Shown piece after piece: positions 23,096 through 27,414 of a stretch of DNA of 27,414 nt. The notes beneath the pieces were generated by a model. The model had not been told where the DNA came from, did not search any database, and saw only the letters and a list, made by a program, of their open reading frames with translations. Both the position numbers and the translations under genes were made by a program. The stretch is taken from the NCBI GenBank assembly GCA_026770585.1, contig MU647416.1, positions 23,339 through 50,752 of the forward strand. Direction: 5' to 3'. The stretch comes from Baffinella frigidus. Lineage: Eukaryota; Cryptophyceae; Cryptomonadales; Baffinellaceae. The first letter of the stretch is position 1. Each line of letters starts with the position of its first letter.

Positions 23096-23317
23096 ATGAG
23101 CGTGTGTGATGCCACAACTGAACACTCAGTACGCTGTATGACCAAGGAATACATACAGACAATCCGTTTCTATGTGTGCATAGCATGCGTCCTAGTTGCA
23201 GTCGTCTCGATAAGTTCGATCATTTTGATTCTTATTATTTCAGGTCGAAACGAAAGACCACCACCAGACAAATTCCTGACGCCAACGATTGATGTCGCGG
23301 AAGATGTGAGTTCATGA
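23096..23317 (+). CDS. Small single-pass membrane protein, 73 residues
   Basis: The ATG at 23096 is 8 nt past the previous stop; a GTG at 23048 overlaps the previous gene. One strong hydrophobic segment at about residues 24-48 (Val/Ile/Leu-rich) is followed by Gly-Arg-Asn-Glu-Arg-Pro-Pro-Pro and an acidic tail. The tight spacing to the lipid-anchored protein suggests a functional pair, though two coupled genes are unusual in a eukaryotic virus. Confidence 0.5.
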   Translation: MSVCDATTEHSVRCMTKEYIQTIRFYVCIACVLVAVVSISSIILILIISGRNERPPPDKFLTPTIDVAEDVSS

Positions 23318-23427
23318 CTCGACGCCAGCGCCAGCGGCCTTTGCTCAGCAATTTGCAAAAAATCCGTCATTTGATGTGTTCACTTGCGATATTCCCAAAA
23401 TTTTCGGGTGGGCGATTCGGGGCGGGG

Positions 23428-23580
23428 CATGATATGATTGATATGATGTGATTGATATGATGTGATTGATATGATGTGATTGATATGATATGATTTATTT
23501 AAATTTATTTGAAATCAGTGCCCACCAACCTCCATACTGTGCGCCCCCTCAATGCCCACCAACCTCCGTACTGTGCGCCC
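23428..23580. repeat. 15-bp tandem repeat, AT block and 34-bp duplication
   Basis: About four TGATATGATGTGATT units (23428-23490) run into TTTATTTAAATTTATTT (23494-23510). Two 34-bp-spaced copies of TGCCCACCAACCTCC then TACTGTGCGCCC follow (23519 and 23553). The region separates convergent genes ending at 23317 and 23622; on the minus strand the AT block offers AAATAAAT-type signals. No gene is seen in 23318-23621. Confidence 0.8.
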
Positions 23581-23621
23581 TACCCATCCCTTTTCGGACT
23601 CACCCGGTTCGCATCGCCCAG

Positions 23622-24398
23622 CTACTCACGCTGTGGAACTAGGCTTCGGTGTTTGCGCCATGCCTTCATGCGGCACGGGCCACAATGAACCGCCCCACCC
23701 CAGACAGTGAGTTTCACTTTCTGGATCTTACTGGCAGTTTTTTGGCACTTACAGCAGTGCCTGGTGGTGGTTGCGCCCGCGTCGCTGCCACCGCTGGCGC
23801 CGGATGCGGCGCTGACGGAGGTGGCGCTGGCGGAGGCGGCGCTGGTGGAGGCGGCGCTGGCGGGGATAGCGTCGGTCTGGGTCGCGGTGCTGACGGGGGC
23901 GGCGCTGGTGGGGATGGCGTCGGTCTGGGTCGCGGTGCTGACGGGGGCGGCGCTGGCGGGGATGGCGTCGGTCTGTGTTGCTGCCGTGGTCTTGTACAGC
24001 GCGTGTCTCATCTGCTTGCTCCGCGGTGATTCCGGTGCGTATGACGGGTACGAGCACGTCATCGTATAGAATGTCGGAGTGGTGTAAAACGCCTGGAGAA
24101 ACTGCATGTCCTGTTTGATTTGAGGGGAGGCGTTGGAGAGGAAGTTCTTGCGCACGCCGTTGCTGACACCGGCGACAAGTGGGACGGACAGCGCATCCGA
24201 CAGAATGTGAGCGCTGGCCACGCATTCGGTGATAGCCTTCTCGGCAACTTCCATCTCGCAGGTCGAGTTGTTCTCGGAGGTTGAGTTGTTGGGATGCGGC
24301 GCTGCGCCAGCCCGCTTCAACGGCTCGTCAGACGAGCAAAGAGGTGCCAGTCGCGCGTACGGTACGAAGAGCTCCGTGTCGTCAAACGCGGCCTCCAT
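23622..24398 (-). CDS. C-terminal zinc-finger protein (GATA-like spacing) with 16-residue repeats
   Basis: 258 residues from the ATG at 24398; the frame to 24476 begins with TTG. A Cys-x2-Cys-x20-Cys-x2-Cys set near the C-terminus, followed by Lys-Ala-Trp-Arg-Lys-His-Arg, resembles a GATA-type finger but lacks the family's core Trp-Arg-Arg, so only a zinc-binding call is safe. The middle has three copies of Thr-Gln-Thr-Asp-Ala-Ile-Pro-x-Ser-Ala-Ala (48-bp DNA repeat) in a Ser/Ala-rich linker. The N-terminal part is mixed with short helices. A possible DNA-binding regulator. Three palindromic 21-bp repeats lie about 240-300 nt upstream. Confidence 0.65.
   Translation of the reverse strand: MEAAFDDTELFVPYARLAPLCSSDEPLKRAGAAPHPNNSTSENNSTCEMEVAEKAITECVASAHILSDALSVPLVAGVSNGVRKNFLSNASPQIKQDMQFLQAFYTTPTFYTMTCSYPSYAPESPRSKQMRHALYKTTAATQTDAIPASAAPVSTATQTDAIPTSAAPVSTATQTDAIPASAASTSAASASATSVSAASGASGGSDAGATTTRHCCKCQKTASKIQKVKLTVWGGAVHCGPCRMKAWRKHRSLVPQRE
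23851..23979 (-). repeat. 48-bp in-frame tandem repeat, about 3 copies
   Basis: The unit contains GGGATGGCGTCGGTCTG and GTCGCGGTGCTGACGGG. It encodes the 16-residue repeats of the 23622-24398 protein. Confidence 0.85.
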
Positions 24399-24636
24399 GG
24401 TGATGAGCGATGCCGGTCTTGAAGCACCTGTCGCTGGTCGTGTTTGGTGTTTGGAACCAGACGAGTCGAAACACAAAAGATAAAGAGGGGTTCGCGCCGA
24501 ATTTCCCGCTGAACTTCCCGTCCCACAACCGGCCTTTTAAAATTAGCGATGACCATATCATGTAGTAAAATGGAGTAATGAGCCTCCTGAAATTGAATCT
24601 GACCACAGTCGTGAAGACTTTGTTGTAGTAAATTTG

Positions 24637-24699
24637 GTGATGTTCTGGTCACCAGACGTGATGTTCTGGTCACCAGACGTGATGTTCTGGTCACCAAAC
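24637..24699. repeat. 21-bp direct repeat with palindromic core, 3 copies
   Basis: GTGATGTT-CTGGTCACCAG-AC occurs three times head to tail; the last copy has CACCAAAC. The core palindrome shares TGGTCA with the region at 6678-7178. Confidence 0.88.
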
Positions 24700-24870
24700 G
24701 TACGTTGGGTATTTTATTGGTCATTACGGCCTGCTGGCTACGAAGCTTCGTATTAGACATATTATTGTTAGTCAACGTTTCGATCATGCATTGATTTGTC
24801 TACTTTTAAATGTTATAATGAATGGGAATCCTTTCTTCTTGAATGGGAATCCGGACGCGACCGTTTAAAA

Positions 24871-24902
24871 TGAATGGGAATCCTATTTTAAATCAAGGGG
24901 TA
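24871..24902 (+). repeat. Left copy of an imperfect inverted repeat
   Basis: TGAATGGGAATCCTA, then TTTTAAATCAAGGGGTA. Its inverse, with a 3-nt gap and one substitution, is at 26983-27017. The pair encloses both ankyrin sequences. Confidence 0.7.
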
Positions 24903-25188
24903 AAGCCCCGCATAGACGATACAAGGTACGGACAACGGGGGGCAAACTGCAATGCATTACGCCGTACGGTACCGCAACCTAGAAGCTATCCTCTTGCAGG
25001 TCTGAAAAATAAAGTGTCCATCTATATTTCGGGAATTCTGCTGAATTTCACCCCTCAATTTCATCCCTTTTCAAATCTGAAAGCGCAGATCCTCGAGATT
25101 TGGCCGTCAGCTCCAGATTCTGCTAAAAAAATTCGAGCTGCGATGAAATCGTGACATCTTTACTACAGGCCAAAAAAGATGTTCTAAA

Positions 25189-25647
25189 GTGATTATTATC
25201 CTATTAGACCTGCAGGAGGTTGTAATACAGCTACTGTTGTTGGATGGTGCCTCAATCGACATCAGAGACCACTCCATAGACCACCCAAGGACCGCAGTAG
25301 AGCTTGCACACTTCCTACGAGAAGGTCACGTGTTTTGCGAGGATCGAGCGGAGATATACAGTATCTTGAACGATGTCAACACACTGCTTTTAGCACATAT
25401 GCTACAGGGGGTTACACAGATGGGCCTACATCCTCGAGCGCTTAACTCGGATCTGAATATGCTACCATCGGATGTGGCGAGTATCCTTTTAAGCCCAGAC
25501 CGTCTGCGACCAGGGGCGGGAGCATCTCAATACGAGCTGTTTGTGTACAAAGCGGCAACACGGATACGGCAAGCCAAGCAAGAGAAACGCAAGGCGGACC
25601 ACTCAAAGTGGCACTTGAAGCAAGGCCGCGAACTGTCGAGTCGCTAG
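25189..25647 (+). pseudogene. 5'-truncated ankyrin-protein remnant
   Basis: The frame opens with a GTG and has no ATG near its start; an in-frame TGA lies at 25144. It begins inside an ankyrin unit (Val-Ile-Gln-Leu-Leu-Leu-Leu-Asp-Gly-Ala-Ser then Thr-Ala-Val-Glu-Leu-Ala). A C-terminal region with Met-Gly-Leu-His-Pro-Arg-Ala and Leu-Pro-Ser-Asp-Val-Ala follows, placed like the C-terminal module of the two complete ankyrin proteins. A Lys/Arg/Gln-rich tail ends it. It looks like the 3' end of a lost ankyrin gene. Confidence 0.6.
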
Positions 25648-25821
25648 CGAGAGGCTTGAGATACCAAGCAACCCCAAGACCAGGATGCACCGCGGGCCGT
25701 TTATGTCCTCGTTTGAGATTGTTTGCATTGAAAACTCACAAAGAGACACACCCACCACCCGTCGCTGTTACCATAGCCCTCTTCCCAGACAGTGTGCCCC
25801 TGTGCCCCGGTGCCCCCGTGC

Positions 25822-26808
25822 TCAGAGGTACTCGAGCACAATACGGAGCACCCCCAAGTCTAGCGCGCGCACCCTCGACGCCGCCCCAAGCCGCTCATGG
25901 TGCCCCATCGCAAACGCTTCACACTGGGCGACGCGAAGCGCCTCGCGGCGCGCTGGTTCCGCGAGGAGCATCTCGTTCACCCGCGTGTACTTGTAGTGCC
26001 AGGTGGTAAATTCCGGCGTCTCCGCGACACGCACAGCCGAGTGGGCCGTGAGCGACACCGGCGGCTCGCCAAGCGGCTTGACGAACTCCGCCCCGCGGTC
26101 GAGCAGCATGCGCATCATGCCATGCCGGTGGTGGAAGTACGCCTTGTGGAGCGCAGTCACGTGGCACGGAGATCGGCTGGATTTGGCATCGATGTGCGCG
26201 CCGTGCTCGAGGATGTACGTTGCCACGTCCGTGTCCGCATGTACGACGGCGAAATGCAGCGCGGTGTTGCCGTAGAGGTCAAATGTAGAAAATTCGGCGA
26301 GGTGCTTGTGCAGCAAGACCGCGAGGGGAAGGTTGTGAAACATCGCAGCGTAGTGCAGGGCGGTTCGGCCATCACCGTCACGTGCGTGCACGTCTGCGCC
26401 GTGGTCCAACAGCATCTCCACGACGTCGAGGTGGTTGCCCAGCGCTGCCCAGAGCATCGGAGTCCCATTGTAAAAGTTGCACGAATGGAAAGGCCAGCAA
26501 AGTCCAGGAGGGCACCCTTTCATCTCACGCCCCGTCGGGTCGTACCAGTGGCATTTCGTGTCCAGGAACACGTCGGTGGCGATCATGGCAGCGAGATCCC
26601 CTTTGTGGCCGCGGATTGCAGCAGACGAGAGCGCGTTCACGCGCCGCAAGTCTACCCCCCTGGTCTGCATCGCCATGCAGTTACTTGCCCGCGCAGCGAC
26701 ACTCCCACACGGCCACTTTGCACCGCTGGGCATAGGGCTGTGCCGCCCGCCCTCCGTTGCCCCGCTCGCACCCTTTCTTTGCAGACACCCTGGCTTAAGT
26801 TGACACAT
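25822..26808 (-). CDS. Ankyrin-repeat protein, GC-rich
   Basis: 328 residues from the ATG at 26808; ATGs at 26733 and 26676 are possible later starts, since the first 45 residues look unstructured. About six ankyrin units cover residues 55-250. Clear ones are Gly-Thr-Pro-Met-Leu-Trp-Ala-Ala-Leu-Gly, GRTALHYAAM and GNTALHFAVV, each followed by Leu-Leu-x-His-Gly-Ala-type helices. The C-terminus (Gln-Cys-Glu-Ala-Phe-Ala-Met-Gly, then Ser-Arg-Val-Arg-Ala-Leu-Asp-Leu) matches the C-terminal module of the 13180-14520 protein. Its base composition is richer in GC than the flanking 2 kb. Converges with the ankyrin remnant. Confidence 0.88.
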   Translation of the reverse strand: MCQLKPGCLQRKGASGATEGGRHSPMPSGAKWPCGSVAARASNCMAMQTRGVDLRRVNALSSAAIRGHKGDLAAMIATDVFLDTKCHWYDPTGREMKGCPPGLCWPFHSCNFYNGTPMLWAALGNHLDVVEMLLDHGADVHARDGDGRTALHYAAMFHNLPLAVLLHKHLAEFSTFDLYGNTALHFAVVHADTDVATYILEHGAHIDAKSSRSPCHVTALHKAYFHHRHGMMRMLLDRGAEFVKPLGEPPVSLTAHSAVRVAETPEFTTWHYKYTRVNEMLLAEPARREALRVAQCEAFAMGHHERLGAASRVRALDLGVLRIVLEYL

Positions 26809-26840
26809 GACTTAAGTTGAAACATTGCCCCCGCCCTCAA

Positions 26841-26936
26841 AACGGCTCCAATTCCAGGCGCTATCTGACTTTAGGAGACCAATTGGCTCCAATTCCAGGT
26901 CTGAAAAGGACGTTAACATCCGGAATTGGAGCCGTT
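26841..26936. repeat. Inverted and direct copies of GGCTCCAATTCC
   Basis: AACGGCTCCAATTCC (26841-26855) pairs perfectly over 15 bp with 26922-26936. A second direct copy, TTGGCTCCAATTCCAGG, lies at 26883-26899. No gene is seen between 26809 and 27195. CTTAAGTTGA also occurs twice, at 26794 and 26811. Confidence 0.85.
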
Positions 26937-26982
26937 TTCCACACCGGTGTCCTCTCGGGGGATTCGCCCCCATAGAAAAAAA

Positions 26983-27017
26983 TACCCCTTGTTTAAATGA
27001 ATTAGGATTCCCATTCA
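26983..27017 (-). repeat. Right copy of the imperfect inverted repeat
   Basis: The reverse complement reads TGAATGGGAATCCTA, then ATTCATTTAAACAAGGGGTA, matching 24871-24902 apart from a 3-nt gap and one base. Confidence 0.7.
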
Positions 27018-27155
27018 AAAGAAAAAACTGTCGACTATCACACCTTCTACTACCGACTGGGGACCATTCATACGAGTCTCGTATTTTTGATATGAAGTTT
27101 GTATCTGATACCTTGTATTCCGCTGTCTGATGATTTAGATCTAAGTGTCTGGAGC

Positions 27156-27164
27156 TATAAAAGG
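27156..27164 (+). promoter_or_regulatory. TATA box TATAAAAGG
   Basis: A consensus TATAAAAGG 32-40 nt before the ATG at 27196. Confidence 0.6.
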
Positions 27165-27195
27165 ATGCCTTTTGACAGTGAAACTAAAAATAAAT

Positions 27196-27414
27196 ATGCG
27201 TCAAATAAACATTATTATACTGCTTCTATTCATCCCCGGCTTGTCATTTGTGAATGGAAGCAATGGCACCTGCGAGGCTGGGTGGTACCGCCAGCCTGAA
27301 ACAGCTGGGGCGTACATTCCGGTGACGACACCATCAGTGTGTGTGGCGTGTCCTGTCGGGACGACCTCTGCTTCTGCAGGTGACACACCGGGTGCCTGTA
27401 ACGAGTGTCGCACG
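27196..27414 (+). CDS. Secreted Cys-rich protein, 5' part only
   Basis: The ATG at 27196 opens a frame that is still open at the window end (73 codons seen). The N-terminus is a typical signal peptide: Arg near the start, a run of Ile/Leu, then Gly-Leu-Ser-Phe-Val-Asn-Gly, with cleavage likely around residue 21. The mature part has Cys-26, Cys-49, Cys-52, Cys-68 and Cys-71 in the pattern Cys-x2-Cys-Pro-x-Gly-Thr-x-Ser...Cys-x2-Cys. This is typical of ephrin-receptor-like (GCC2/GCC3) or TNFR-like Cys-rich repeats. It would be secreted or, if a later membrane segment exists, displayed on a surface. Confidence 0.75.
   Translation, partial: MRQINIIILLLFIPGLSFVNGSNGTCEAGWYRQPETAGAYIPVTTPSVCVACPVGTTSASAGDTPGACNECRT

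Larger units (their letters stand above)
24399..25188. promoter_or_regulatory. 790-bp region without a clear gene
   Basis: It holds three 21-bp units with the palindrome CTGGTCACCAG (24637-24699), then GAAGCTTCGTAT (24742) and three GAATGGGAATCC copies (24831, 24841, 24872). An ATCTTTACTACAGGCC at 25156-25171 matches, inverted, 6816-6831. A 103-codon frame at 24843-25154 is open but has weak protein character and begins inside the GAATGGGAATCC repeat. Confidence 0.5.

Noticed and set aside
24843-25154. 103-codon plus-strand ORF
   Set aside because: Its start lies in a dispersed GAATGGGAATCC repeat and its composition is not convincing; conservation would be needed.
25897-26820. Long plus-strand frame of 307 codons
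   Set aside because: It is antisense to the ankyrin gene and results from its GC-rich codon bias.

Overview
The window looks like part of a large eukaryotic DNA virus genome of the nucleocytoplasmic type, or a viral region integrated in a protist or algal genome. The genes are intronless and dense and lie on both strands. Short TATA-like boxes (TATTTAAG or TATAAAA) sit about 30-60 nt before several starts, and I see no bacterial ribosome-binding sites or operons. The gene content is typical of giant-virus accessory regions: ankyrin-repeat proteins, RING/TRAF zinc-finger proteins, a SET-like protein, a serpin, a divergent TALE-type homeodomain, polytopic membrane proteins, coiled-coil proteins and a tRNA-like gene. 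No viral hallmark gene (capsid, polymerase, packaging ATPase) is in the window, so this assignment is inference. The host cannot be told. A run of 10 N inside a repeat array at about 10420 marks an assembly gap.

Layout. 1-5.6 kb: five minus-strand frames. These are a charged coiled-coil gene entering from the left edge with an in-frame TGA, a repeat-rich protein with a C-terminal membrane anchor, an unknown protein, and two polytopic membrane proteins. 5.6-9.1 kb: a small membrane protein, a basic/coiled-coil protein with four 11-residue repeats, a 500-bp control-type region full of TGACCA/TGGTCA dyads, the homeodomain gene, 700 bp of non-coding DNA holding a 104-nt cloverleaf foldback and a tandem TATA array, and a 67-residue orphan ORF. 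9.2-13 kb: a SET-like gene and a TRAF-type zinc-finger gene diverge from the gapped 24-bp repeat array. A serpin interrupted by an in-frame TAG follows. 13-17.6 kb: an ankyrin protein, an Asn/Gln-rich coiled-coil protein, a polytopic membrane protein and an internally duplicated coiled-coil protein. 17.6-20.4 kb: a tRNA-like pair, a 599-residue orphan and a group of three palindromes. 20.4-24.4 kb: a full RING-TRAF protein, twin 23-25 bp hairpins, a probably myristoylated protein paired with a small membrane protein, and a zinc-finger protein. 24.4-27.4 kb: an ankyrin remnant and a GC-rich ankyrin gene between imperfect inverted repeats, then the start of a secreted Cys-rich protein that runs off the right edge.

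How the genes may work together (inference). RING-TRAF and ankyrin proteins with a shared C-terminal module suggest ubiquitin-linked targeting of host proteins. The SET-like, homeodomain, basic/coiled-coil and zinc-finger proteins suggest chromatin or transcription control. The membrane proteins, the lipid-anchored protein and the secreted Cys-rich protein suggest remodelling of membranes or cell surface. Two general properties stand out. Most proteins carry tandem repeats whose unit is a multiple of 3 bp, so copy number can vary without breaking the frame. At least three reading frames are interrupted by a single in-frame stop.
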